NCBI GenBank assembly: GCA_951213105.1
Contig: OX578140.1
Location: 121,951,985 to 122,015,984 of the forward strand
Direction: 5' to 3'
Length of the DNA: 64,000 bases
DNA from: Amaurobius ferox
Lineage: Eukaryota; Arthropoda; Arachnida; Araneae; Amaurobiidae
Shown: piece by piece, positions 1 to 11,326 of the stretch
Position numbering within the stretch: position 1 is the first letter of the stretch
How the letters are laid out: each line of letters starts with the position of its first letter
Made by a program: the position numbers and the translations under genes
The notes under the pieces: generated by a model
Databases searched by the model: none
Told to the model about the DNA's origin: nothing
Seen by the model: the letters and a program-made list of their open reading frames with translations, nothing else

Positions 1-429
1 CACTTGGAACAATTGCATTTACAGCTAGATGAATATTTTCCCGAAACCAATGACTGTGACGTGTGGATATTGAATCCATTTGCTAGTGAACTACTAACCA
101 ACCACTCTCTTACACCACAAGAAGAAGATTTTTTGGCGGATCTTTCATCAGATTATTCTCTAAAATTAATGTTCTCACAAGTACAATTAGCTGACTTTTG
201 GTTTTCAGTAATGACTGACTATTCTCAACTCGCAAGAAAGGCTCTTAAGTGCTTAACTCCCTTTCCCACAACTTACTTGTGCGAAACAGCTTTCTCCCAC
301 CTGACATATTTAAAATCTAAGTTGAGAAATAGACTTGAAGTTGAAAGTCATTTAAGACTGAAATTACCAGACATTAAACCAAATATTACTGAGCTAATTG
401 CAAGAAAGCAGCATCACTGTTCACACTGA
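1..429 (+). CDS. hAT-family transposase, C-terminal fragment (partial at window start)
   Basis: The frame is open from the first base to a TGA at 427-429, about 142 codons, and continues upstream of the window. The segment FPTTYLCETAFSHL followed by LKSKLRNRL is the hAT C-terminal dimerisation region as seen in ZBED5/FAM200/SCAND3-type proteins. The acidic W/F-rich stretch before it also fits that subfamily. Function of the family: DNA-binding cut-and-paste transposase acting in the nucleus. The BED finger and the catalytic core are not in view, so activity cannot be judged. The element's 3' terminal repeat follows about 100 bp after the stop, so this is a transposon copy, not a host gene. 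The last 140 residues contain no frameshift or stop. Confidence 0.85.
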   Translation, partial: HLEQLHLQLDEYFPETNDCDVWILNPFASELLTNHSLTPQEEDFLADLSSDYSLKLMFSQVQLADFWFSVMTDYSQLARKALKCLTPFPTTYLCETAFSHLTYLKSKLRNRLEVESHLRLKLPDIKPNITELIARKQHHCSH

Positions 430-547
430 ATTATGCTTGTTGTATATATCCAATAGAAACGCGCGCTTGCAATATGGTTTTAAGGGGTCCGCGAAATTTT
501 TTTTTTCTTTGAGGGGGTCCGCGGACCGAAAAGTTTGGGAACCACTG
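1..547 (+). mobile_element. hAT transposon, 3' half with terminal inverted repeat
   Basis: The element ends in GTTTGGGAACCACTG at 533-547. Its reverse complement, CAGTGGTTCCCAAAC, is the classic hAT (Charlie-like) terminal repeat. A subterminal GGGGTCCGCG repeat at about 484-493 and 515-524 flanks a T-run. The 8 bp after the end (548-555, ccttatag) should be one half of the hAT 8-bp target duplication; the other half is outside the window. Confidence 0.8.
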
Positions 548-1030
548 CCTTATAGCAATACTTAAAAATTCTTAAACTTTTGAAATTATTATTATTACTG
601 TAAAACTTTTATTTTACATAACTATTTAAAAAATTTGAAACTGTTTTGTATAATCGAAATATAATTCGTCAAGTGTTCTATTTTTGGAAACAAATAAACT
701 CACGCAGACCTACAGATTGCTGGCCATAGAGACCTGCTTCCGCTAGGACTCCCGACCGTCCAATCAGCTGCTCGTACTTATGGGTGAGTCGGGCGGTCTG
801 GGTTTTCCACTTTCCCACTTGTCAAAATTGAAATTGTAACACCATGAAAGAATGACCGTAGTCATGTACAAATCATAGTACCGGTAGAAGAGAGAGTCAT
901 ATGCAAATTATTAAGTTTCGTACGTATCGAGTCACGTAACATTCAGGTTCGGGTGATAAAGACCAGCAGATGGCTCATCCCATAAATGCTATTAGCGACG
1001 ATTTGCACCCGATCTTTGGAAAAAGTGAAG
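548..1030. other. Spacer with a SINE-tail-like motif
   Basis: AT-rich up to about 690, then more GC-rich. At 784-802 the string GTGAGTCGGGCGGTCTGGG matches the 3' tail motif of the SINEs at 19.5, 51.8 and 56.4 kb. It may be the end of a diverged SINE. No A or B box was found upstream with confidence. Confidence 0.3.
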
Positions 1031-1035
1031 TAGCG

Positions 1036-1504
1036 ATGCCTCAAAGACATCGGCGAGCTGTATACCAGCTGTTAACGGTTGCGGAACGAAACCGCACGAC
1101 AGAACGCACAGTCGTCGAGATCCGTTCGGAACGCCAAGTGACATTCAAAACAGCCGGCCTCCATCAACGGTTGCACTTGCGTGCACCTTAACCATTCGCA
1201 ACAGGTTGTATGAAGTACAGCTGCGCCACTGGGGTACCATTTAGTGCTTAACACAGGGATGCACATTTGACGTGGTGTCATCGTCATCGCAACTGTACCA
1301 AAGAATGGCATCGGGTATTGTTTACGGATGCATTTTTGGAGGAATGTCAGCCGTGGACGGATGTGGCGGCTTCCCAGGGAAAGCCACTTGTTAGCCCATA
1401 TCACCCAGCGTCACACCCACTCCACACCGGGCATCATGGTTTGGGGCGGAATGCAATCGGCGGAAATAGTTTGTTCGGAATTTCAGGAAGGTTCTGGATG
1501 CAAC
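1036..1504 (+). pseudogene. Tc1/mariner transposase fragment a
   Basis: The frame beginning MPQRHRRAVYQLLT resembles the start of Tcb-type transposases with their helix-turn-helix region. It soon breaks. A second piece in another frame reads WHRVLFTDAF, the region around the first catalytic aspartate of the DDE domain (normally followed by ESRF). The GHHGLG stretch downstream corresponds to the PGxMVWG block read out of frame. Several frame changes and a deletion between the HTH and catalytic parts show that it is dead. It stops abruptly near 1500, where a different Tc1 family begins. Confidence 0.65.
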
Positions 1505-2250
1505 GTCAGCACAATGACAGTTTGTAGGGAGCTACGAAGTCTTCGTTTTCATGGGCGAGCAGCTGCATATAAACCGAGCATTGCGGCAATCAATGCCAAT
1601 CTTCGTTTACAGTGGTGCAAAGCGCGCAAAAAATGGAGCCATCAGCAACTGCATCATGGGTTATGGAGCGACAAATCATAGTACACTCTCTGGCAATCCG
1701 ATAGTAGAGTCTAGGTGTGGAGAATGCCAGGTGAACGCCTTTTAAGTGGCTGTATCACTCCGCAAGTTAAGCTTGGTTGTGGAAACATAATGGATTGGAG
1801 CTGTTTCTCATGGTTCGGGCTTGGACCTCTTATTCCTGTGATAGGAACTCTGAAGACGGAAAGATATCTCAACATTTTGGACAATTCCATGCCGCCTGAT
1901 TTGTGGCAACAGTTTGGAGTGTTCTTGTTCAACAAGATTCCTGTTTCAACAAGATCAGGCCCCTGCCCACAAAGCATGGGCTGTGCAGAGCTGGTTTACG
2001 GGCATGGCTGATGAGGAATTGGACTGGTTTGCTCAGAGCCCAGACTCAATCCCATAGAACACAAATAGGATGAATTGGAACGTCGACTGTGAGCTAGGCC
2101 AAAACGCCCCACATCGGCGGCAGAGCTGACTAGTATTCTTTTAAAAGAATGACGTGCAATTTCTTCTGCAACATTCCAGAAACTAGTAGATAGCCTGCAT
2201 GATAGAGTGGCAACCGTCATTGCAGCAAAAGGTGGCCTCACTTCATACTA
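1505..2250 (+). pseudogene. Tc1/mariner transposase fragment b (C-terminal two thirds)
   Basis: Readable blocks in order are: a linker STMTVCREL followed by GFHGRAAA-type residues, LQWCKARKKWS, LWSDKS (first DDE aspartate; a stop follows), VWRMPGERL, an [12 protein letters not shown] block, YLNILDNSM, and a block with PDS-P-EH-like residues at about 2040. The end, AAKGG near 2225, is the usual Tc1 C-terminus. At least two in-frame stops and one frameshift (near 1935) disrupt it. It belongs to a different Tc1 family from the fragment just upstream. A sequence like a Tc1 terminal repeat (cagg-tgaccgaatattttt) follows at about 2285. Confidence 0.75.
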
Positions 2251-2259
2251 ACTTGTGAC

Positions 2260-3127
2260 TCTTCTGAAGGAGAAACAAAACATACAGGTGACCGAATATT
2301 TTTGATTAGATCGTGCATAGTGTATTTAGCATATTAGTTAATTGTATTTACTCTAGTTTAACTATCCTATGATTTACGATTTAAAATGTTAATTTGTGGA
2401 AACCCCCTTATCATCCAGATACTTTCAGAGAGTCAGAGAAAAATTGATCCCTATATCGTCGATATTTTTGTGAATTTTCACGATATTCCAGTGGATTTTT
2501 CTATAGAAGTTGCCCTACAGTATTCACTACAAAATTATGAAAAAAAACTATTGCTATGTTTCGCGCCTGTGCAGTAAAAACTTTTTTTCTTCAAATGCGT
2601 ATATCGCATCGTATATATTCAATGCTTTAATTTTCTATTGAATCATAATATTTTTCTTCGACTTTGCCAAATGTTCTGTAAGTTTCGTGAAATTTCATTG
2701 AAACCTATGGATATTGTAAGCAAAAAACATGCAACAATTTTTTTCTTTTTTTAAGAAACGTTTATATCTTCATTAATATACGTTTTTATTTTACGAAAAT
2801 GCTTATACATACTGAACAAAGCTAGTTAACTATTTTGTAAAAGTTAAAAATGATTTCCAGCATTTCATGAGACAGGGTGATCAAATATATTTGTCCCTTT
2901 TTTCAATATCTTGGTGGTCCCCTAAATGCACAAGTCACAGAAACTTTACTGGAAAGTGTGCTTTCAAGCATGTCTTTCACATCGCCAAAGTTACAGAACA
3001 CTTAGCCAAGTATTTGTTTAGAAATTCGAAAAACATTCTAACATCCAAAGTTTCCTGATACTTTTGATCATATAATGTATATATATATATATAAATATAT
3101 ATATATGTATATCTATATATATACATA

Positions 3128-3158
<31 letters not shown>

Positions 3159-4240
3159 GTAAGACTCGCTAATCTTCGCCTACCCCCATAACTCGCTTCT
3201 CGAGTACCTGTGCAGTAAATTTTAAAGACCGTGCGATGCTTCGATTTTCCGATACAAACAGTACGCATACACACACATGCACACAAAAACACAGACATTT
3301 TCCTTTATTATGTGAGATCATATCCTCATATTATTTGCTGTAAATCATAATCAATGTCTACATGATACCTAGGAATATATGCAATCGTGTAAGTCTGTGT
3401 ACATCCAGGACGACAAATATTGTATAAACGTTTTTTATTTTTCAATAAATTTATTTTTTTAAATGTGAAATATAGAAGCCATTGTCTTAGCATGTTGGGA
3501 AAGAGAAAAATAATTATTTCTGTTTTCTATTCTACTATATTAAACTTTTGTGAAGATTCAAGAACACATATAATATGTAGAGAAAATTCAGAGTGAGCAA
3601 TAACCATAAATAAAGTAACTTTATTTATTGCGATGATGAATGAATAAAAGTGATTGAATGAAGCAAGAAAAGCATGGGAGTGTTTTTGAAACGTTCGTGC
3701 TTCGTACTTCACTACGGAGCCATGAGCTAAATGCCAAATGAAAACACAGCCAGGTGCAAACTAAACTGGTTAACAACAGCAGTGCTGGCGCCATCTAGTG
3801 TTTTAAAAGTTGTATAAAATGAGAAATAACATTGAAATACCAAAAAGAATAATGTAACATGTTCTGCTAGCAAAGGATTTGTCTCAAGGCTCTCTCTCTG
3901 CTGCACAGGGTCTCAAGAGATTTGTCGGTTATAATTTTATAAAAATGTGTACCTCTATTTCCAGTTAATCATATTCAGAACATTTTGCACCGATGTTTGG
4001 ATAAATTTATTAGAAACAAGTAGAATAAATTAAAAACGCTTGATGACAGTATTCTAAGAGTCATAAAATTATTGGAGCCATAAAATCATTGGAGTCATAA
4101 ATTTTGAAATTCACAAAAGTCTTAATTGGGTAAACAATTATTTTATTGTCTATCGTATGTTAATATGATAAGAACTAGACCGAAAAATGGTAAGAACTGG
4201 ACCGAAAAACTGCACGGGAAAATAGACATATCTACCGCAT
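2260..4240. other. AT-rich unannotated DNA with a TA microsatellite
   Basis: No supported gene. The CTGTGCAGTAAA motif occurs at 2568 and 3209. An imperfect TA tract lies at 3078-3160. The CA-rich stretch at 3262-3300 suggests a decayed microsatellite-type element. A short imperfect repeat (taagaact-gaccgaaaa) occurs twice at 4168-4210. The open frames here are short and AT-driven. Confidence 0.5.
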
Positions 4241-4299
4241 ACAAATGACTATTCGCACAGCGACATCTACGGTGTTGGCACAGTTCGGGCTTTGTCCTC

Positions 4300-4397
4300 T
4301 AGTTCAACGGCCTCTACTTAACACAGTTCAACGGCCTCTACTTAACACAGTTCAACGGCCTCTACTTAACACAGTTCAACGGCCTCTACTTAACAAG
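4300..4397 (+). repeat. 24-bp minisatellite, 4 copies
   Basis: The unit cagttcaacggcctctactt plus aaca is repeated four times with no visible substitutions. Its length is a multiple of three, so one frame stays open through it. This near-perfect array in otherwise diverged DNA suggests a recent expansion. Confidence 0.9.
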
Positions 4398-4449
4398 AGA
4401 TTGGTCGCTCACAGCCCACGGCTGCGAATACCTTTGCCCCACAACCCTA

Positions 4450-5630
4450 GATACAATAGATTGCAATAGGGTGTCGAACACCAATATTGACGTTCTAATT
4501 GACAACTGGTCGCGTTTCCTGACGAGTTACGGTTCAACTTGCTGCAACATGTTTGTAGTATACGTCTTTAAGGACAACCCGGTAAAAGGTAATTTGCAGA
4601 TGCATTTTGTAGAGCATTATACCGACCCCACGTCAAGTGTTAGAGTACCATTGTATTATAATCACAATCTTGTCTGATATGAATTCAGAGATCTTTCAAC
4701 AGCCAGTGATATATCAGGGATGTTTTAGAGACAGAGGTGAAGACTTCTCTAAGATTTCCTGGCGCTATATTCTAGCAAGACGATGCTCACCCACATGTGA
4801 CTTGACATGTTCAAGACATCTTCCATGAACAGCAGATTATACTCTTTTCCTGGCACACACGTTCGCCAGACATGTCTTCACCGAACACGTCTAGGGCACG
4901 GTAGCTAAGTGCACTTTAAAGCGTCTCCGCCATCCACCAAATGAACTCGTATTGAATAGCTATTATTCCTCAAAACAACATAAAAACTATTCCATTCAAT
5001 GCTACGTCGTATGGATGCTGTTTTGGTGACTCCACACATTACTGAATATTGAGACGACAATATCTTATAGTCTCTTAAAATAAATAAACATTTTAGTAAA
5101 TGTAACCAGTTATCTACTACTTTTGAAAAAACATGTTCGTAGTATTGAAGGTAATTCACTGGTTTCACCTTTTCTTGGACCTTTAACTTGAGTACCTTCC
5201 TTTGGTTCGTGTAGTCGGAAAGCAATAAGCCTTACACTTCAATCATTGAATTAATTACACAAAATATCAACCGATTTATTTTCAACTTGTCCGTCCGTTA
5301 GCGCATACAAATACACAAACATCATTGAAAAAAATGATCGATCCATAAAATTCGAGAATCCAAGTTTGGACCTCAAACTTTCTCTTTACGTATAACAGGC
5401 ATTATAAAGAACGTAAAAATTGCAACCATGAACATGACCTTCAGAGAGATAAAGAATGAACGTGAGTAGGTCAATTGAATTTGTGTTACGTAGGTGACGC
5501 AATTATCAGTTGTAGTGAGATTTTCATAAGAAAATCATCTTATTATTTTTTCAATGTGAGTGATTTGTAGCATCATTATCTTTTATAAATATGTAATCAT
5601 ATGTGAAATAGTATATTGTAGCTCTATTAA
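4450..5630. other. Unannotated DNA
   Basis: No repeat or gene recognised. A 106-codon minus-strand frame (4905-5225) has no motif I know and no sign of a splice or promoter context. I do not call it a gene. Confidence 0.4.
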
Positions 5631-5633
5631 CCT

Positions 5634-6607
5634 ATTACTTTCCTTATATACATAATGTATAAGGAAAGTATTGTGACGGGGTCGAAAATTCGAATTCGAG
5701 TTTTCGACGGGACAGCACGTTTCAAGCATCCCTGATCACGAATCAAACATTTTTGAAGTGATGTCTGTGTGTGTGTGTGTGTGTGTAAGTATGTGTGTGT
5801 GTGTGTGTGTGAAAGTATGATTGTGTGTGTGTCAGTGGGTCTGTGGAGACGATAACTGACGAACGAATGGACCGATTCGAACCAAATTTGGTACAAAAAT
5901 CACAATCCGTAAACACTGGAAGCCTATTGTTTTTATACGCAATCGAATGTCCAGAACCCCCCTAAATTTTCGAATGAAATTTTGAAAAAATCGTCAAAAA
6001 ATCAAAACCTCAAATAAAGTTACGCAAATAGACATTTCTTATGTAATTTTTCATTAGAAAACGATTGACATAAATTTTAGAACGATAACACGAACCGTTC
6101 TTGAGATATTGCACATTTTTCAAAAAAATTATCAAAAAGTTATATAAAATAGAAAAAAAAATGTCCTATTGAGAAACATGCTCACTTTTCATATGTAATA
6201 TCATGCGATAAATTGGGTAACATCATTCTCGTGGATCTAGCTCGTTCCATTCATGAAAAAAGTACTTTGAGTAATACTTTTGTATTTGAGCGCCAATAAT
6301 CATTTATCTGCTGTAAGAATAACTTATTTCTTCGTCCATAACGCTTGGCGAGATTTTGGCGACGGAATTGGCGGAATGTCGCCAACTTGGTGACTTTTTG
6401 AAATGTTGCCAAATTAACGAAAATCTCACCAAATGGATAAAAATGACGCTAAATCAATGAAAATGACGACTAATTGTCGAAAATTCAATATCTTGGAAAA
6501 AATATTAGTATCTACTATAAGAAAAACCTATTTTTTTTACTGTAAAAGTAGTAAATTCATTACATTATATAAGGAAAGTCATGTGTTGCCCACATCAGAT
6601 TTTTTTA
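5634..6607 (-). mobile_element. Family-1 microsatellite-bearing non-autonomous element, copy A
   Basis: Read on the minus strand it starts ATCTGATGTGGGC-ACACATG, next to a short inverted repeat ACTTTCCTTATATAATG. It then has a region rich in GGCGA/TCGCC, a conserved block GAACGAGCTAGATCCACGAGA, a CA/TG microsatellite (5764-5835), and a terminal hairpin TTTCCTTATA-catta-TATAAGGAAA with the final bases GTAA. There is no coding capacity. The plan (5' block, subterminal inverted repeat, microsatellite, 3' stem-loop) resembles DINE-1/Helitron-like elements, but no CTRR end is seen, so the class is open. Confidence 0.8.
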
Positions 6608-6609
6608 AG

Positions 6610-7450
6610 ATACAATCAGTATTTTTATCATATCTAATAATTTGAGCCTTCTGTTTGGCTGAAAACAAAGAAAGCCAGAAGTGAGCAATATGGCTGGGCA
6701 CGTATTCCATCAACCCCAAAGGGTGTATTTTACAGCAAAAGGGCAAAAAATTATTTTCTTACCCCAGTTGAGAAATCCTTTATAAAAATCAATAAGTTAA
6801 ATGACAGGTAAAAATCTATAATAAGTTGTATAAAATATATTGTTTGGATGTAAAGCAAAAAACCAAATAGAAAGCTGATATCTTTTCAAAGTAAAAGTAA
6901 AGAAAACCTTTAAAATATATTCCTAATAATACTATTTGAAAGTGGCATCAACTAAGTACCAGTATTACAATGGGATAGCTTACGGAATAAATTTTTATTT
7001 CCTCCTTTTCAAAGGCATAAAAATGAAACATTACCATGAAAATGCATCCAGAAAATTTTGGACATCTATATACAAATATCTTACGAAAGTAATAAAATGT
7101 ACTTTTATCTGTCATTCTAGTGTCCGTATGCTCTATTGAACACATTCGGGATATACATTGAGAGCATAGAGAATATATTCAATTGAAAAAAAAAATATTG
7201 GGTAAGATATTTTATAATTCTGACGGGGAAAATCGAAAAGTAATAAGACAATTTTCTTTATGTTGGAAATTCACTGCATGCCATAAAAACTGTAGATTTC
7301 ATAAATACACGGTTGCATTTAAATACAAGGGGACTAAAACATATTTCGGATACAAAAGAGAATTTTTTGTAAAATATTTTTTATCTCATAATTTCGAAGC
7401 ATTTATTATTTTAATTTATATTTGATGTCAGAAAGTGAAATACATTTTTA
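6610..7450. other. Unannotated DNA between family-1 copies
   Basis: AT-rich single-copy-looking sequence. Overlapping short frames on both strands at 6936-7145 have no recognisable motifs. Confidence 0.4.
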
Positions 7451-7454
7451 AAAA

Positions 7455-8389
7455 ATTTGATGTGGGCAGCAGATACTTTCCTTATATAATGCAATGAATT
7501 TACTACTTTTACAGTAAAAAAAATAGATCATTTTTATAGTAGATAGTTATATTCTTTTCAAGATATTGAATTTTCGTCAATACGTCATCATTTTCATTGA
7601 TTTAGCGTTATTTTTATCCATTTGGCGAGTTTTTCGTTAATTTAGCAATATTTAAAAAAGTCGCCAAGTTGGCGACATACCACCAAATTCGTCGCCAAAA
7701 TCTCGCCAAGCGCTATGGACGGAGAAATAAGTTATTCTTATAGCAGATAAATGACTATTGGCGTTCAAATACAAAAATATTACTCAAAGAATCTTTTTTC
7801 TTAAATGGAACGAGCTAGATCCACGAGAATGATGTCACCCAATTTATCGCATGGTATTATATATGAAAAGTGAACATGTTTCTCAATAGGAAATATTTTT
7901 TTATTATTTTATATGATTTTTTGATAATTTTTTTGAAAAATGTGCAATATCTCGAGAACAGTTCATGCTAGCGTTCTAAAATTTATGTCAATCGCTTCCT
8001 AATGAAAAATTACATAAGAAATGTCTATTTGTGTAACTTTATTAGAGGTTTTGATTTTTTGACAATTTTTTCAAAATTTCACTCGAAAATTTAGGGGGGT
8101 TCTGGACATTCAATTGTGTATAAAAACAATAGACTTCCAGTGTTTGTGGATTGTAATTTTTGTACCAAATTTCATTCGAATCGGTCCATTCGTTCGTCAG
8201 TTATCGTTTCCACAGACTCACTGACACACACACACACACACACGCACACACACACAGACATCACTTCAAGAATGTTCGATTCGCGACTAGGGATGCTTAA
8301 AACGTGCTCTCCCGTCGAAAACTCGAATTCAAATTTTCGACCCCGTCACAATATTTTCCTTATACATTATTGTATATAAAGAAAGTAAT
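7455..8389 (+). mobile_element. Family-1 element, copy B
   Basis: Same plan as copy A in the opposite orientation: degenerate start (ATTTGATGTGGGC), CA microsatellite 8224-8257, terminal palindrome 8359-8384. It lacks the CACATG part of the 5' block (CAGATA instead), so it is one of the more diverged copies. Confidence 0.8.
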
Positions 8390-8412
8390 TAGTGTTACTG
8401 CCAGTTAAAAAA

Positions 8413-9354
8413 ATCTGATGTGGGCACCACATGACTTTCCTTATGTAATGCAATGAATTTACTACTTTAACAGTAAAAAAAATGGGTTTATCTTATAGTA
8501 GATACTAATATTCTTTCCAAGATATTGAATTTTCGATAATTAGTCGTCATTTTCATTGATTTAGCGTCATTTTTATCCATTTGGCGAGATTTTCGTTAAT
8601 TTGGCAACATTTCAAAAAGTCGCCAAGTTGGCGACATTCTGCCAAATTCGTCGCCAAAATCTCGCCAAGCTTTACTGACGGAGAAATAAGTTATTCTTAT
8701 AACAGATAAATATTGGCGTTCAAATACAAAAGTATTACTCGAAGTATCTTTTTTCATGAATGGAACGAGCTAGATCCACGAGAATGATGTCATCCAATTT
8801 ATCGCATGGTATTACATATGAAAAGTGAACAAGTTTCTCAATAGGAAATATATTTTTTTTTATTTTATACGACTTTTTGATAATTTTTTTAAAAAATGTG
8901 AAATATCTCGAGAACGGTTCATGTTAGCGTTCTAAATTTTATGTTAATCGTTTTCTAATGAAAAATTACATAAGAAATGTCTATTTGCGTAACTTTATTA
9001 GCGGATTTTATTTTTTGACGATTTTTTCAAAATTTCACTCGAAAATTTTGGCGGGTTCTGAACATTCGATTACATTTAAAAACAATATGCTTCCAGTGTT
9101 TACGGATTGTGATTTTTGTACCAAATTTCGTTCGAATCGGTCCATTCGTTCGTCAGTTATCGTCTCCACAGACCCACTGACACACACACACACACACATA
9201 CTTTCACACACACACACACACACAGACATCACTTCAAAAATGTTTGATTCGTGATCAGGGATGCTTGAAACGTGCTCTCCCGTCGAAAACTCGAATTCGA
9301 ATTTTCGACCCCGTCACAATACTTTCCTTATACATTATGTATATAAGGAAAGTA
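8413..9354 (+). mobile_element. Family-1 element, copy C
   Basis: A complete copy: start ATCTGATGTGGGCACCACATG, structured internal region 8581-8669, CA microsatellite 9181-9225 interrupted by CTTTC, terminal palindrome 9327-9352. It lies 24 bp after the end of copy B in the same orientation. Confidence 0.85.
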
Positions 9355-9361
9355 ATAATAA

Positions 9362-9430
9362 AAATCTGATGTGGGCAACACATGACTTTCCTTATATAAT
9401 GTAATGAATTTACTACTTTTACAACAAAAA
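9362..9430 (+). mobile_element. Family-1 5'-end fragment, copy D
   Basis: Only the first ~65 bp of the element is present: ATCTGATGTGGGCAACACATG through the ACTACTTTTACA block. It is followed at once by a new start of the same element, so this is an aborted or truncated unit in a head-to-tail series. Confidence 0.75.
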
Positions 9431-9432
9431 AA

Positions 9433-9709
9433 ATCTGATGTGGGCAACACATGACTTTCCTTATATAATGAAATGAATTTACTACTTTTACAGTAAAATA
9501 AATAGGTTTTTCTTCTAGTAGATACTAATATCCTTTCCAAGATATTGACTTTTCGACAATTAGTCGTCATTTTCATTGATTATCGTCATTTTTATCCATT
9601 TGGCGAGATTTTCGTTAATTTGGCAACATTTCAAAAAGTCGCCAAGTTGGCGACATTCCGCCAATTTTGTCGCCAAAATCTCGCCAAGCGTTATGGACAA
9701 AGAAATAAG

Positions 9710-9745
<36 letters not shown>

Positions 9746-10473
9746 CTTATTAGATATTGAATTTTCGACATATATTATATAACTATTATTATATATTTAT
9801 ATATTATATAACTTATTAGATATTGAATTTTCCACAATTAGTCGTCATTTTCATTGATTTAGCGTCATTTTTATCCATTTGACGAGCTTTTCGTAAATTT
9901 GGCAACATTTCAAAAAGTCGCCAAGTTGGCGACATTCCGCCAATTTCGTCGCCAAAATCTCGCCAAGCGTTATGAACGAAGAAATAAGTTATTCTTACAG
10001 CAGATAAATTGGCGTTCAAATGCAAATGTATTACTCAAAGTATCTTTTTTCATGAATGGAACGAGCTAGATCCACGAGAATGATGTCACCCAATTTATCG
10101 CTTGATATTATATATGAAAAGTGAACATGTTTCTCAATAGGAAATATTTTTTTTCTATTTTATTTGACTTTTTGATAATTTTTTTGAAAAATGTGCAATA
10201 TCTCGAGAACGGTTCATGTTAGCGTTCTAAAATTTATGTCAATTGTTTTCTAATGAAAAATTACATAAGGAATGTCTATTTACGTAACTTTATTATTGGT
10301 TTTGATTTTTTGACGATTTTTTCAAAATTTCATTCGAAAATTTAGGGGGGTTCTGAACATTCGATTGCGTATAAAAACAATAGGCTTCCAGTGTTTATAG
10401 ATTGTGATTTTTGTACCAAATTTGGTTCGAATCGGTCCATTCGTTCGTCAGTTATCGTCTCCACAGGCCCACT

Positions 10474-10526
<53 letters not shown>

Positions 10527-10682
10527 TTTCACACACACACACACACACACAGACATCACTTCAAAAATGTTTGATTCGTGATCAGGGATGCTTGAAACGT
10601 GCTCTCCCGTCGAAAACTCGAATTCGAATTTTCGACCCCGTCACAATACTTTCCTTATACATTATGTATATAAGGAAAGTAA
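9433..10682 (+). mobile_element. Family-1 element, copy E, interrupted by a TA tract and internal duplication
   Basis: The 5' part runs to GAAATAAGTTA near 9712. A TA microsatellite then begins, and the sequence jumps back to the GATATTGAATTTTC block, which appears twice (about 9752 and 9816). From there it continues to a normal 3' end with a long CA tract (10474-10549) and the terminal palindrome. Both halves are family 1, so this is an internal duplication or recombination between two copies. Confidence 0.75.
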
Positions 10683-10829
10683 AAATATAAACACAGCAAC
10701 TGCAGGCAGATTCAATTCAAAACAATAGTGGATAAATCTTACCATTGACCAAAATTGATGTTATGAAAAATTGGTGAAGGGGAAAAGAGGCAGATGAAAT
10801 AGTTTTGATAGTTTCGAATAGTTTCAATT

Positions 10830-11310
10830 TTGAATAGTTAGATTTATATACTGTAGTTTTGAATTGAAACTGTCTACACCTTCATATTTTGCATAATTAA
10901 TAATTTTGCATAATATCAATTTTGGATAATGATAAGATTTGTATAGTATTATTTTGAATTGAATCTGCCTACATTTCCTTTTGACAATTTTGCATAATAT
11001 CAATTCTGGATAATGATAAGATTTATATAGTATTGTTTTGCATTGAATCTGCCTACACCCTCATGTCCCTTCAATAATTTTGCACAATATCAATTTTGGA
11101 TAATGATAAGATTTATATAGTATTGTTTTCAATTGAATCTGCGTACACCATCATTTCCATTCGACAATTTTGTATAATATTTATTCTCGATAATGATAAG
11201 ATTTATATAGTTGTGAATTGAATCTGCCTAAACCCTCATTTCCCTTCGATAATTCTGCATACGATCAAGTTGGATAATAGTAAGATTTATATAGTATTAT
11301 ACTGAATCTA
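10830..11310 (+). repeat. Degenerate ~90-bp tandem repeat, about 5 copies
   Basis: The unit contains ATAATTTTGCATAATATCAA, then TGGATAATGATAAGATTTAT, then GTTTTGAATTGAATCTGCCT and ACACCCTCATTTCC. Copies differ by substitutions and small indels, so the array is old. No coding capacity. Confidence 0.8.
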
Positions 11311-11326
11311 CTTACACTGTTAAATT

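Noticed and set aside
4905..5225. Minus-strand 106-codon gene
   Set aside because: No domain, no compositional shift and no splice or promoter signal that I could defend.
8116..10690. Frames rich in HTHTHT or VCVCVC
   Set aside because: Direct products of the CA/TG microsatellite in family-1 elements.
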